A stretch of DNA of 64,000 nucleotides from Phragmites australis (GCF_958298935.1 NC_084934.1:9798501-9862500), one strand, 5' to 3'; shown: positions 11,579-22,937, numbered from the stretch's first letter. Numbers and translations: made by a program. Notes: generated from the letters alone by a model not told the origin.

Positions 11579-12236
11579 AAACCTTACAAAACCTCCGGCA
11601 AAAACGGAGAACTTTACAACACCTCCAACAAAAATGGAGAGTCTTACAAACCTCTAGCAAAAACGGAGAACTTTACAAAACCTCCGACAAAAACGGAGAG
11701 TCTTACAAAACCTCCAGCAAAATAGAGAACTTTACAAAACCTCCAACAAAATAGAGAATCTTACAAAACCTCCAGCAAAAATAGAGAACTTTACAAAACC
11801 TCCGACAAAAACGGAGACTCTTACAAAACCTTCGGCAAAAACAGAGAATCTTACAAAACCCCTGGCAAAAACGGAGAACCTTACAAAACCTCCAACAAAA
11901 ATGGAGAGTCTTATAAACCTCCGGCAAAAATGGAGAACTTTACAAAACCTTCGACAACAATGGAGAGTCTTACAAAACCTCCGGCAAAAACGGAAAGCTT
12001 TACCAAACCTCCGCACAACGGAGATCTTTACCAAACCTCCGGCAAAAACAGAGAGCCTTACCAAACCTCCGCACAACGGAGAGCTTTACAAAACCTCTGC
12101 ACAACAGAGAGCTTTACAAAACCTCCAGCAAAAATGGAGAGCCTTATCAAACCTCTGCACAACGGAGAGTTTTACCAAACCTCCGCCAAAACAGAGAGAC
12201 TTCTAAAAACCCCCGCAATGGGGATATTTTCAGAAA
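11579..12236 (+). repeat. About 30-bp minisatellite of small hairpins, about 22 copies
   Basis: The unit is ACTTTACAAAACCTCCGGCA followed by AAAACGGAG. Each unit contains an inverted repeat (CTCCG, a 4-8 nt A-rich loop, CGGAG). Arm variants include CTCCA/TGGAG, CTCTG/CAGAG and a final CCCC/GGGG. The array is contiguous with no unique spacers, so it is not CRISPR-like. It lies in the 3' non-coding part of element A. Confidence 0.85.
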
Positions 12237-12589
12237 AACTCTGCCGGTCGGAAAGGTTCTGAAAGGACCTAATGGGAGGAGTACCCCGGCATCTTGAAGG
12301 CAAATGCCTCCGAGCCGAAGGGATATGAAACCCACTGGCCTCCAAAGAGCACAACACAAAGATCAAATCGGTATAAAAATCCCCCTCTCTACAGGGAAAG
12401 GTATGATCCACGTGACTCAAACATGTATGGTAAAAGATAAAATCATCACCCTACCATCTCCTTTAAAGACACATTTCATACATCATTTTATGAGTGTTAT
12501 ACTAACATTTAATAAAAGCTCATGCTACATGGCACGGGAAACATTGTGGAACCCTCGACTGTCCATTGCAGAGACCACAATTTAAGGTA
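12237..12589. other. Spacer in the 3' region of A with one lone hairpin
   Basis: It contains a single hairpin related to the 98-bp family (CGGC/GCCG around AGGCA/TGCCT at 12287-12317) and then AT-rich sequence without ORFs. No LTR end was recognised. Confidence 0.4.
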
Positions 12590-13320
12590 GCGGCTAAGGG
12601 CCGAGGGGGTCACGGACCACCTCTCCCGCCTAGCCTTTGGCTTCGATTCCGACACGCCATCGCCAGGCTCCGGACGGAGTACCTCCAGAGCCGGGCAGTG
12701 ACTAAGGACCGAGGGGGTCACCGTCCACCTCTCCCGCCTAGCCTTTGGCTTCACCTCCGACACGCCATCGCCAGGCTCCGAACAGAGTACCTCCAGAGTC
12801 GGGCAGTGGCTAAGGGCTGAGGGGGTCGCGGACCACCTCTCCCGCCTAGTCTTCGGCTTCACCTCTGACATGCCATCGCCAAGCTCTGGACAAAGTACCT
12901 CCAGAGCCGGGCAGTGGCTAAGGACCGAGGGGGTCGCGGACCACCTCTCCCGCCTAGCTTTCGACTTCGCCTTTGACACGCCGTTGCCAGGCTTCGAACG
13001 AAGTACCTCCGGAGCCGGGCAGCGGCTAAGGGCCGAGGGGGTTGCGGACCACCTCTCTCGCCTAGCCTTCGGCTTTGCCTCCGACATACCGTCGCCAGGC
13101 TCTGGACAGAGTACCTTCGGAGCCGGGCAGCGGCTAACGGCCGAGGGGGTCACGGACCTCCTCCCCCACCTAGCCTTCGGCTTCACCTCCAACATGCCGT
13201 CGTTAGGCTACGGATGGAGCACCTCCAGAGCTGGGCAGTGGCTAAGGGCCGAGGGGGTCGCAGACCACCTCTCCAGCCTAGTCGCCGGCTTCGCCTTTGA
13301 CACACCGTCGCCTTCAACCC
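12590..13320 (+). repeat. 108-bp tandem repeat, seven copies, open on both strands
   Basis: The phrase CCGAGGGGGTC recurs at 12601, 12709, 12817, 12925, 13033, 13141 and 13249, exactly 108 bp apart each time. Because 108 is 36 codons, reading frames repeat in phase. The - strand is open from 13195 to 12509, with units containing PKARRERWSATPSALS. The + strand is open over the last units, with AGQWLRAEGVADHLS and LAFGFASDTPSPGSG. Two further copies lie at 9930-10145, so the array may once have been continuous. Whether either strand is translated is unknown. Confidence 0.85.
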
Positions 13321-14470
13321 GGGCAGTCGCTATGGAACTCAAAGGGTCAAGAACCACCCCTAGAGCTTGTCTCCAAAGATTCCAGATGGACTTCGCTGAG
13401 TCGGAAATCTGGAACAAATTGGGAAGAAGGCCCTACCAGTGCCGAGCCCGAGGAGTATGCAATAACCGGGAATGATGAGGTCGCCATTGCTCCACCTGGC
13501 TCTCCTTAGTTACCCTACTTATCTACCACCACCAGATTCCTGAGGCCACCTCTCTCCAGAAGGAACGAAACTGGCGATGATCCATGTGAAGGCTCGGCAC
13601 CTCGGTTGTCAGAAAAACTAGCCATTGCCTACAAAGGGGACGAAGAAGCGCGGTTTGAAGGCACGAAGGCATGCACACATGCTGTCACCCGTTCGAAAGA
13701 TCCCCTTGCACTCTGATACAGAAGGAGCCACGACCGTCCCCGAAGGTCCATGTTATATTATTAAACAACTAGTACGTCTAGGGGACATATACTTAAGCAA
13801 CAGTACAAAAATTGCCATGAAGAAGATAGATCCCTACAGAGCAAAACAGGGTGAGAAAGAGTACAAGGTAACTAAGTCACCATGAGACATGGATATCTCA
13901 CGGTGTCACCAAGTACGCCATCCCGGTGACCGCCTTCACCTCCTACGGGTCCCGGTAGGGGCCACACATGGGACAGTGTATGCACCTCATCTGTGTTCTG
14001 CCGCTGCGGAAGCCGATATAGTAACCAGCTCCTGAGTTGTTGGAGGATGATGAAGAGTCCTAGGAGGTCACCGGTGGGGCCTTCTCCCTCGCCTTCTCAG
14101 CCTCCTCCTTCGCCGTCGGCTCCACAGACGCCTGCTTGCTCTCCCCCCGCAGGAGATCCCAGTCGATCTCCTCATCGTCATCGGAGATATCAATGATCTC
14201 GATGAGCATGGCCTCCCCAGCCAAAGGTCAGGCCAGAGCAGTGAGTAGCTACCTCCCCTGCAGAGATGGAAGCGGCGTGGCCACTGACGCCTCTACCGAC
14301 AACCGAAACGCTCTGACTCCTGAAGAAGCCATCGAGATCATCGACATTTCCGAAGAGGATAAGGAGGAAGGCGATGCCATACTCAAGTCAAGGTTAACTG
14401 CTCGCTCGTGGGGCTGTGGAGACTCTAGCCAGGTAACCCCAGCTTTATACCCGGGCCAGGTAGCCATGTA
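13321..14470. other. Last recognisable 3' region of element A
   Basis: Mixed sequence with no known domain. The + strand ORF 14136-14471 is Ser/Asp/Glu-rich and contains IEIIDIS then acidic residues at 14331-14351 onward. The - strand has a similar acidic ORF starting at 14209. At 14471 the sequence switches abruptly to an LTR fragment of the family of element B, so the end of A is lost here. Confidence 0.4.
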
Positions 14471-16319
14471 GGTTTCCCGAAATACTTTAAAGCATAAACC
14501 AAAGCTTAAACCAAACTGGAAAGTTAATTATGCTTAACATGAGGGTGCATATTTTTACTGAATAGGGCACAATTTAGCAAGATTCACAAAATTGGATTCA
14601 TCAATTTTGGAGCTACCAAGATTTAATTATGAATTATCAAAGCCTAAACATGTTTCATTTATTCAATAATTTATAGCACACATTTCATGCCCACTGGCAT
14701 TTTTAATGGGTAGAGCATGCCATAACAAAGCCAACAAAATTGGTTTCATAATTTTTGGAGCTATCTATAATTTTCTACGCATTATACAAGCTATCAGCTG
14801 ATTTATCAATACATATTAAATCTATTTGCATTTTCCATTTAAACCGGATATTAAATAGCCCCAACCCTTTTTCTACCGGTGCTGATCTAGCTCAAGCCAC
14901 TGACCGCGGGCCCGGATCCCTTGACCGAAGTCAAAATCAGCCCACGGCCATGGCGCGCGCGCAACAGGGGATGGCCGGCGGCCCTTTCGGTGGCTGCCGG
15001 CGGCGAGCGGCGGCCTGAATGGCCCGGCCGAGGGCGGCAACAGAACTAGCACGAGCACGCGGTTACGGTGGGGGCACACGTCGATGCCGGCGATGGTCGG
15101 AGCACGGCGAGCGGCGGCGAGGGGCGAAACTAGCATGGCGGCGGCATGGTTGGCGTCGCCGGCGGCGAAACCGTGGCGCAATAGACTCGGACGAGGGCGG
15201 CTATAGCTTCTACGAGGGCACGTGGACCAAATGGCGCAGCCAAACGCTGAGGAGCTCGACGGTGGCACAGCCGGCGGCGAGAGCTGTGGCGCGGCAGCAG
15301 CCGGTCGTCGCGGACGCACGCGCCGGCGACAGGACAGAGGGAAAACGGCGCGCGCATAAGGTGTACAGGAGCACAGGGAAGCTCACCGTGTAGCGGGTTG
15401 GGCCGGTGAGGCTGTAGAACAGCAGGGCGATGGAGAGGGCGTTGAGGAGGTTGTCGGCGTTGAGGGAGAAGGCTCGGCCGAGCTCAAATCGCGCGGGAAA
15501 CGCCGGGAAAGGAGGGGAAACGGCGGGGAAGAGCTTCGGCGACCCTCCTCTGCGCTTCTCCTGGCCCGGGCTCGGTGGAGGCCATCGGTGGCGCTGTGAT
15601 TTGGCCAGCGGCTGGTGCTTGTGTGTGTGCTCTGCGCTCTGCCTGCGCCGGCTGTGCGAGAGGAGCAGAGAGAGAGAGGAAAGCAGAGGGCAGGGAGGGG
15701 AGGATAAGGGCACGGTGCCGTGTCCCGATTTTCCGGCGACGTGGCCAGGCCACCGTAGTCAACAAGGGCGGCCGCCGCTTGCTCTATGAGAGGGGACGGC
15801 AGAGAGAGCAGAGAAGCCGGGGGGGGGGGGGGGGGGATGACAAGCGGGCGCGAGAAACAGTAACCGGCCGGCAAAATATCCCCACTACTTTAGCCATCCA
15901 TTTGAATGCCTTCCCAAGGTCCAAAATTGGTAAAACAAATTTTGTTTGAAACTAAAATTCATAAGGAACCCATTTGAACTTGTTTGACCCAGAATGCTTG
16001 AGCCAATTTTGAATAAAAATTGTTCAAAGATGCTATCTTTTCCAACTTGTGATAATTTTTATGCCTTCTAAATATTTCCCAAAAATTTGGGAAATTCATT
16101 TATATTCTTTTCATGGTATTTACTAATTTCTAAAATTGTCACTAGCCCTATGTTTAATAGAAGTTTTGGGAGATGCTTTACAACGCATTAGTTAAACCTG
16201 GTTTAACAAAATTCGGTTTAATCCACATTGCATGTCTATACTACTCAAAACAAAAACAAATAATGCTAATGATGCTCATTAGCGCTTAATTATGTGTTCA
16301 GAAACTCTGGGCCAAGACA
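14471..16319 (-). mobile_element. Truncated LTR of the element B family
   Basis: It is closely similar along its length to 42391-44245, the outer half of the 5' LTR of element B. The outer end is intact (- strand TGTCTTGGCCCAGAG at 16319). The inner half, corresponding to 40592-42390, is missing, and the sequence joins element A DNA at 14471. It is a fragment of a solo LTR or of a larger lost element. It contains the same GC-rich block (about 14925-15850) with a G run near 15817, giving long spurious ORFs on both strands. Confidence 0.8.
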
Positions 16320-18206
16320 AAGAGTCTGAACTTCTGGATGAAGAACCTCTACCAAATATTTTTCCCCATGTTGTCATCTTCTTGTTGTGGGTGCTAGTGG
16401 AGGTCGTTGCAGGCGAACTCTGACATACTTTGTTTCATATTTACTATAAACATCTAATAACTTAGAACGAATATTAGTATAATAAGTAGAATAATTATGG
16501 CCAAGAGCATCACCTAGAATTGTGAGAACTCTACAAAAACCTGTGATTTTAGCTCTAGGATCTAAAATAGAGAAAAATGAATACAACAAAGGAATTTTTT
16601 TCCAATATTTTAAAAATTTAGATTTCATAGGAACTACACAATCTCTTAGAAGATTGTCATTTTCATACATGTTTAAATGAGTAGCAATTTGAACAATATT
16701 ATGCACTACTAAACAAGATGTTGGATAATAAACTCCTGATGAACTCACAGTTGAATCATAAAAAATTCAAGAAACTCTAGTATCCTTTCGGCAACATACC
16801 AAGGTGCTTCCGTGAGTACTAGCATAACTCTTAGAAGATTGGCATAACTCTTTTTGAGCATTGGCAGAGTCATACTCCCAATGACGAATAGAATAGTCGG
16901 AGTTGTACTGCAACACCGTCTGCTTCATGGCTACTCCACTCTTTCACTTGCAAGTTGTGGCGTGCCTCTTCAGAAGTTACATTCCACCTAAGGGATTTAT
17001 AGATAATTCATATTTGTAAATATAACACCTAGCATACCTGACACTTACCCCATCTTCCTCTCTGTAGAACCTTTCAATGTCTTGCCAAACTTTGGAAGTA
17101 CCGGCTCTTGATCTTTTTGAGTCAGTGCTTGCTGATACGTGTGCACTTGTAGAGCTTGACGATGGAGGTGCTACTGCATCACCTGCATATGAACCAACTA
17201 GAGGTTCACCATCGGGTCCATCACCTACAGCACTAGTATCAAAGGGGTCGTAATCCCCTATGAGTCCTTGGAGAAAAAAAAATCATGATCGATGGATGTA
17301 TTATGATCATGATCACCGGGATCCATGATCAATGTTGAATGGCACTACAAAAATGCAAATATTCAGAGTTAGAAATAATCAAATAATAAAACTAATAATA
17401 AAACAAGAATGAACAATGATGCAAAAAAATCACCAAGATTTCTTCAACTTCAAGATAGCAGGATGACGGTTTTGGAATTGCTCGGATTTTTGGTAACAAT
17501 TCAAACTAATTTGGCCAAATTATCGCTAATTGTCAAGAGCTTTGAGACAAGAAAGAGAGGAGAAAACAGGAGTCAAGAGAGAAAATGGTGTTGCTGGTGT
17601 GAAATGGAAGGGAAGGGTGATCCTCTATCAAAAACTTTTTGCATTTTTTGGAGCTCAAACGGTCACAAAACGGCTACACAATTCAAAAATATCAAGTTAA
17701 CGGGTTAAACGGGCCATTCGCTGCCCATTTAACCCATGAAACCTATGTGCCCTTGCGTGCCGTCTGTGCCCCCAAATGCCCTCGTGTGCTAGCCCATGCA
17801 CAACGGCTACAGCCAGCCCAGGCTTGCCCGCTGGGCCGTGCCGTGCTGGGTCGGCTGGGCCGCTGTGCGCCCGTTGGGCCATGCCCCGCCCACCCGAGCA
17901 TGCCGACTGGACTGTGATGTGCCTAGTCGTGCTGCCTAGGTCATCGCGTGCCAAGCAGGTGCGTCAGGCGGTGTCATGCCAAGCTAGTCTTGCCTCTTGG
18001 CCCTCTGTGTGCCCGGGCCATGTCGTACCCGTGCCGACCCGAAACATCCATGTCAGGTAGTGCCGAACTGCCATGCCGGCCTGCTGTGCCACGCGCTCAG
18101 CCCAAGCACGGCCCGGGGCCTCGTCGCATGCCGTGCTTGGGCCACACCTACAATATTGTGCTTCGGGTTAGCCCAGTAGGCATGACCCATTTGGACATCT
18201 TTAAAG
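16320..18206 (-). pseudogene. hAT transposase gene remnant (BED finger plus C-terminal part)
   Basis: This is a cut-and-paste DNA transposase of the hAT superfamily. On the - strand a start is possible at 17336 (MDPGDHDHN). A BED zinc-finger segment follows at about 17110-16930 (SKVWQDIERFYREEDG, then LKRHATTCK). A large internal deletion then joins it to a downstream segment at 16748-16374 (IPLLYSFFSILDPRAKITGF), the DUF4413-type region of plant Ac-like and RICESLEEPER-type proteins. The dimerisation C-terminus is lost where the LTR fragment starts at 16319. The upstream part (17700-18206) has many GGCACGG and GGGCC motifs, like hAT subterminal regions, and ends near AAAGATGTCCAAATGGG. No intact terminal inverted repeat pair is left. 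Confidence 0.75.
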
Positions 18207-18589
18207 GCTAACAAGAAATAGACATTAGCCGGTCTAATGCATGAGCGCCCAAGGAGAGGACGTGAAGCTCCAGTGGGGAACTCAGATCTGGGTGAGTGGC
18301 CTCCGGGTGAGGCCTCTGGTGGAAGCACGGAAGGCCTTCAGTGAGGTGCGCTGAGGGGTTTCAGCTATGCGAAGCTCGTCCTCCAGTGGAGACTTAGCTA
18401 GAGGGTAGCCTAGCCTCTGGCAAGGACGCTCGGAGCCTGCCTGGCCTCAGGTGAGAATGCGCAGCCTCCGACGAGGTGGGTTAGAGCTCCAACTTTGGCA
18501 CGGAGGTGGCCAAATCCGGAGGAAGTCTCCGACACGGTAGGAGCTTGGAGGAGGTCTTCAGCGTGGCAGTGAGCTAGAGGAGGCCCAGC
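18207..18589. other. GC-rich stretch without a recognised gene
   Basis: Purine-rich repetitive sequence with GGAGGC and GAGGCCT motifs, leading into the minisatellites. No open frame resembles a known protein. Confidence 0.35.
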
Positions 18590-19095
18590 CACAGCTGGAG
18601 GCTTCAGAGCCAGTGTAGGTGACGCCAGAGTGGAGCAGTTGAGGGCTTCAGAGGTCATTGTGGGTGACTCTGGAGTGGCACGACCGGGGGCATCTGAGCC
18701 GGTGTAGGTGACGCTGGAGTGGAGTGGCCGGAGGCTTCGGAGCTGGTGTAGACGACGCCAGAATGGCACGGCTGGATGCATCGGAGCCTATGTAGGCAAC
18801 ACCAGGGTGGTGCGGTTGGGGGCTTTGGTGCAGTCATGACCGGAGACTCCAGAAATCAGAGTGTAGTCATGGCCGGAGACTCCGTAGGCTGGAGTAGGTG
18901 CATCTTGGAGGCTCTGGTGTAGTCATGGTTGGAGACTCTGGAGGCCAGAGTAGGTGCATCTTGGAGGCTCTGGTGTAGTCATGACCAGAGACTTCGGAGG
19001 CTAGAGTAGGTGCGGCTTAGAGGCTCTGGTGTAGTCATGGTCGAAGATTCTGAAGGCCAGAGTATGCATGGCTTGGAGGCTCTAGTGGCTGGAGA
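18590..19095 (+). repeat. Two adjoining minisatellites (about 58 bp and 56 bp units)
   Basis: From about 18590 to 18835 the motif GTGTAGGTGACGCTGGAGTG recurs with a period near 58 bp. From about 18835 to 19095 the unit GGAGGCTCTGGTGTAGTCAT recurs with a period near 56 bp, at least four times. Each second-type unit contains a hairpin such as ACTCTGG/CCAGAGT (18935-18951) or ACTCC/GGAGT (18879-18895). Both types share a GGAG-rich vocabulary and may have a common origin. Confidence 0.65.
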
Positions 19096-19850
19096 TGGGC
19101 TCTGCTAGTAGCAAGGTGAACGCACTCTGACCGTAGAGCGTTGTGGGTTCTGGAAGCTGGATGGAGCTCTGGTCGTGAGGTGTTCCTCTCGTGTTTATTT
19201 AGTTTATGAGCTTCTGTGGTGTGAGTAGTATTAGCTTTCTTCTCTGTGTGCATGTGCTCGCGTGTGTGTTCGTGTTGAGTCTGAGTGTTAGCTTCTCTTA
19301 AGTGCTTGTGTGTGCTCCATGAGAGCTTGTGTGCTCCATGTTTGGTGCCTGACCCTACACTGAGTGCAGAGGGCTCTGGTCATGAGCGCGAAGGGCTCCT
19401 ACAATGAGCGCGGAGGTTGTCTAGCAAGCGGAAGGGCTCCGGCGAGGCTCCGGAGTATGGTGAGGCATGGAGGTGCCGGAGGTCAGCGAGGTCGGAGCCC
19501 ATCGAGGCTCCAAAGTATGGGGGAGGCTCCAGTCCAGCCGAGCTCTGAGCTAGGCTCTGGCGTGGTGGCTTAATAAGGCTCCCGCTCGGCGGCTTTGCGT
19601 GTGGAGGTGCGGAGAAGCGGATGCTGTGGAGGCATCACAAAGCATGGAGGTATCTCAGAGCGTCTGTCCTCCAGTGTGTTATGTGGAGACAACGCAGAGC
19701 ACTCGGCCTCCGAATCGGCCCGACGGACAGCATGCTGACGCGACTCGAGGACCTGTCAAAGCTAAGCACATGCTTGAGGTCGCCCTCGGCCAGCTGCATG
19801 CATTTGTTAGAATATGCATATGGTAGTATGACAACCCAGAGGAGCTAGTG
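19096..19850. other. GC-rich region with degenerate GGCTCCGG motifs
   Basis: Continues the GGAGGCTC vocabulary without clear periodicity. No gene or element boundary was recognised. Confidence 0.3.
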
Positions 19851-19974
19851 GCCATAGTAAAGGTGCATTAAATGTTCTGACATGCTAACACAAGATAAGC
19901 TTGCTAGCAGCAAGAAAATGTGGGTACCACAAAAGTAAAGAGCTATCCTCCCATACCGTCCACATGCATGCTAC

Positions 19975-20086
19975 TATCTCTTCTACGTATGGTAACTAAA
20001 ATATACTACTATTTCTTCCACCATGAGAGTATCTCTTCTACGTATGGTAACTAAAATATACTACTATTTCTTCCACCATGAGAGTA
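19975..20086 (+). repeat. 56-bp tandem duplication
   Basis: ATCTCTTCTACGTATGGTAA and the following sequence to CCATGAGAGT occurs twice in direct succession, starting at 19975 and 20031, with no difference noticed. Near identity points to a recent duplication. Confidence 0.8.
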
Positions 20087-21430
20087 AATATCCCTAGGTC
20101 ATTCAGTGAACACAAAAGCTTTTTTCAAGTGTTGCGGTGCCATGCTCTGCTATGGACAGTGTGTGCGTTAGGTGGGATAGTTTATTTTTTACTGGCTACC
20201 TGCTCTATCTCTACCACTACATGCATGGTGGAGCATTTATAACCTTATCTCATGGTATTTAAATGGGTCTACTCACTTTTTCACTATTATCTTTCTAGTT
20301 TGGGCGCAGATCGTTGGTGTTAATAAACGAAGGTTTCCAACACCCCAAAGCTGACAGTGACTAGGTGCAGTAGAAGCTTGCCTAGAGAATAGCACATAAC
20401 AATGAAAATACTAGCAGGACTACTAGCTAGTATAATTGCAAGTCCAACTGACCACCAGCTAACACTAGTAATGAACAGCGTATATCTAACTACCACACAA
20501 TAAATGGGTGCATGCACTTACCTTGTGCGTGGAGGTTCACATGAGTTTTACCTTTGCTTTTGCTCTCATATGGGTTAGCCTTCACTCAAGGCCAGAGGGG
20601 CATGGGGATCCACACTCGTACGTGCTTTGCCTCCGGACTGTCTCGGGGGCGTCTCGTAGCACGTCACAGTCATCGTTCACGCTCGCCCAGGCTGATGCAA
20701 GCGCGGGCTTTTCACTCGCAAGATGACAATGGGGTTGTGCTCACGGAGTGGCATTCGCAGTTGCATCCCCTTTATCCTAGACGTGTTTGTAGGGGCCCCG
20801 AGGCCCTCACGTTCTCTTTAGAGGGTGGGCGAGGGCGTACTCTGGCTCGCAGTTGCAGGTGTAGCCAAGTACGGGCTGGCATGAGCGTACGCACGTAGTT
20901 TTGGCCACAACTCACTCGCACAGAGGGCATGGTCACTGCACATGCATGAAATCGTGCCTGCTTGTGTGGAGAAGACACATCTGGGCTAGAGGTAGCCCAC
21001 ACATCGGTGTCTTGCTCGCAGCGCTTTGTGCTTTCTCTCACTTTCTCCTTCTCATAAGGCTCTTTGTTCGTATCCCCACTGACAGCGCGTTGTTTGGGGC
21101 ACGAGGGCGTGCCCCAAATAGATACGGTGAGAGCCCCACTCATAAAAGGAGGCTCAAGCTTGGAGACTGAGCCTGTGAGTGGAAAGGAGGGACTGAAAGA
21201 AATATCATTATGTAATGGGAAAAACCACTGGTGTCCCCCCTCTCCTGCCCTTGGAGGGCATATTTACAGAGGGAAGGGGCAGGGGAAATTACTGGTCTGT
21301 TCCTAAGATATTATGTTACAATCATATGCCTAGAGGGGTACTTTTTGGTATTTCACCCCTTCACATACCACGTGGTGGCTAAGATACTATGACAGCTATA
21401 GTAATACTACAATGCATCGTCTAAATATCT
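20087..21430. other. Unclassified intergenic DNA
   Basis: No protein domain, LTR pair or inverted repeat pair was recognised. The stretch 20500-21310 is GC-richer with several short ORFs that carry no known motif. It may be old retrotransposon DNA, but this cannot be supported from the window. Confidence 0.3.
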
Positions 21431-22937
21431 TCAGGTTGGGGCATTCCCCCAACATACATAATATGTCATTTTCTACTTCCACCACCTATTACTTGTTAAG
21501 CCCCCAATTGTTTGCCTGAAAAGGTTTTTGGGTAAGCAGTCTAAATAGAGAAAACATAATAAAGCAAAGAGAGCTCATATTGTCTTTGGGTCAAGAAAAG
21601 TTTTTCTCCACCCCGGGTGCACGTTTGGGATGAAGGACCCAAGAAGCGGCTTATCCCCTTTGTCGGGCATTAGGATGCGCAGAAAGATAAGTAAGGTGGG
21701 AAAAGAACCCAAGAGACTCCCTAGGTAATATAATATTTATTATTATGAAAGGTACTCTTAGTACTTACACTTGGGACTTACAGAGTTTATTGATGACGAA
21801 CGAGCTATTGTAGGCCTACTATCTTAAACCTAAAAGACACAGACTGGATTAAGCCAATAAGCAGGGACCATGTTACTTTTGGGGTAACATAGGCGTTGTT
21901 ACATGGGTTCCTAACTAGTCGTGGAACCAAGCCCCCAAGTTTTTGGGTTTGCGTCTCGAGGCGTTGTGATCACAGTCACGACTGGGGCTTCTTGTTCACC
22001 TTGATCCTTGAGGTCTTGGGTTCCTTATTTGGTTAGTGTTGAGCAATCATGTCAAGACCTGCCTTAGGGCAACCCTGGATGGTGATGACCCCTTCGAGTC
22101 CTAGGATCTTCACACATTGGTAAGCATAATACACAGTGACCATGAACTTGGCTATGGTTGATTGTCCTAAGATTGCGTTGTACGCCATCTCGAAGTCGAC
22201 CATGTCGAATAGAATTTTTTCTGTCTAGAAATTGTCATGCTTCCCGAATGTAACGAGCGATATTTGGCTGATGGGAGTGGCCCAAGATCCAAGTACTATA
22301 CCATGGAAGGCTTTGCGTGATTGGAGTGATGGCAAATCGAGAGATCTGCATCCGTTCAAGTGCGCCTACGAAAAGGATGTTCAGGGAACTCCCTCCGTCG
22401 ATAAGCATGCAAGTGACCCTACAGTTGTTGATTGTATGCTCGACCGCTATCAGAAAGCGGTCTGGCCATACAAAGTTCTAAAGGTAGTCATATTGGCCAA
22501 AGGAGATCTCAACATTCGACCACTTGATGGCCTGGCGACCCTTGGGGACAACAGCTAAGTCTTCTCGGGCCACCGTCTTGTACTAGTGCTTGGAGTTGTA
22601 GGAGGCGGAACCTTCAAACATGTGGTCGACCATCCAGGCTAAAAAGACATCAAGTCTGTGTCATCCCTACTACTGCTAGAGCTGGAGTCCCTACTTTGGG
22701 CCATGACCTAGGTCTTCTTTCCTTTGGTCGCTTTTTCGACCTCCGTTTTAACCATCTTCTTCCATAAGCGGCACTCATGGATGTTGTTGTTACCGATCTG
22801 GTGAAGGTCGCACCAAGGCTTACCGTCATGTTCATCAGAGCTTGGTATGAAGATCTTGCCCTGGGAAAATCTGGAGCGCTTGTCGAGGCGGATATTGGAT
22901 AGATCTGCAAAAATTCATAAGGTTTAGCTTTCATGAC
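21431..22937 (-). pseudogene. Element D, left part: gag C-terminus and protease of a Tat-type element
   Basis: On the - strand the gag tail lies at about 22930-22700 and includes PWCDLHQIGNNNIHECRLWK, the CxxH...C finger region of Tat gag. The protease follows at about 22550-22240, with the active site MLIDGGSSLNILFVGALERM just downstream of 22413. Several stops and frame changes interrupt it. RT, RNase H and integrase are absent. From 22000 to 21431 the DNA has two TTGGGGGCTT motifs, like 3' ends of Tat elements, so pol was probably deleted; that part is inference. The gag continues across the insertion at 47015. Confidence 0.7.
22933..22937. other. Target-site duplication of element C (left copy)
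   Basis: ATGAC immediately precedes the LTR start TGTCGATGACACAGG. The same five bases follow the right LTR at 47010-47014. Confidence 0.88.

Larger units (their letters stand above)
1904..14470 (+). mobile_element. Element A: Tat-type Ty3/gypsy retrotransposon, 3' LTR missing
   Basis: The order is 5' LTR, PBS, gag, protease, RT, RNase H, archaeal-type RNase H, integrase, then about 6 kb of repeat-rich 3' DNA with a remnant antisense ORF. A second RNase H, a D-G-G or D-R-G style protease and a long 3' region with an antisense ORF are typical of the Tat lineage. No copy of the LTR was found to the right. The sequence stops at 14470 where an LTR of another family starts, so the right boundary is an inferred truncation point and the exact end is uncertain. 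Confidence 0.75.

Noticed and set aside
11579..12236. CRISPR-like regularity
   Set aside because: Units are contiguous without unique spacers and the host is a plant; it is a minisatellite.
12509..13195. 228-codon - strand ORF
   Set aside because: It is entirely tandem 108-bp repeats plus a short flank and has no start context or domain. Reported as a repeat and a finding, not as a CDS.
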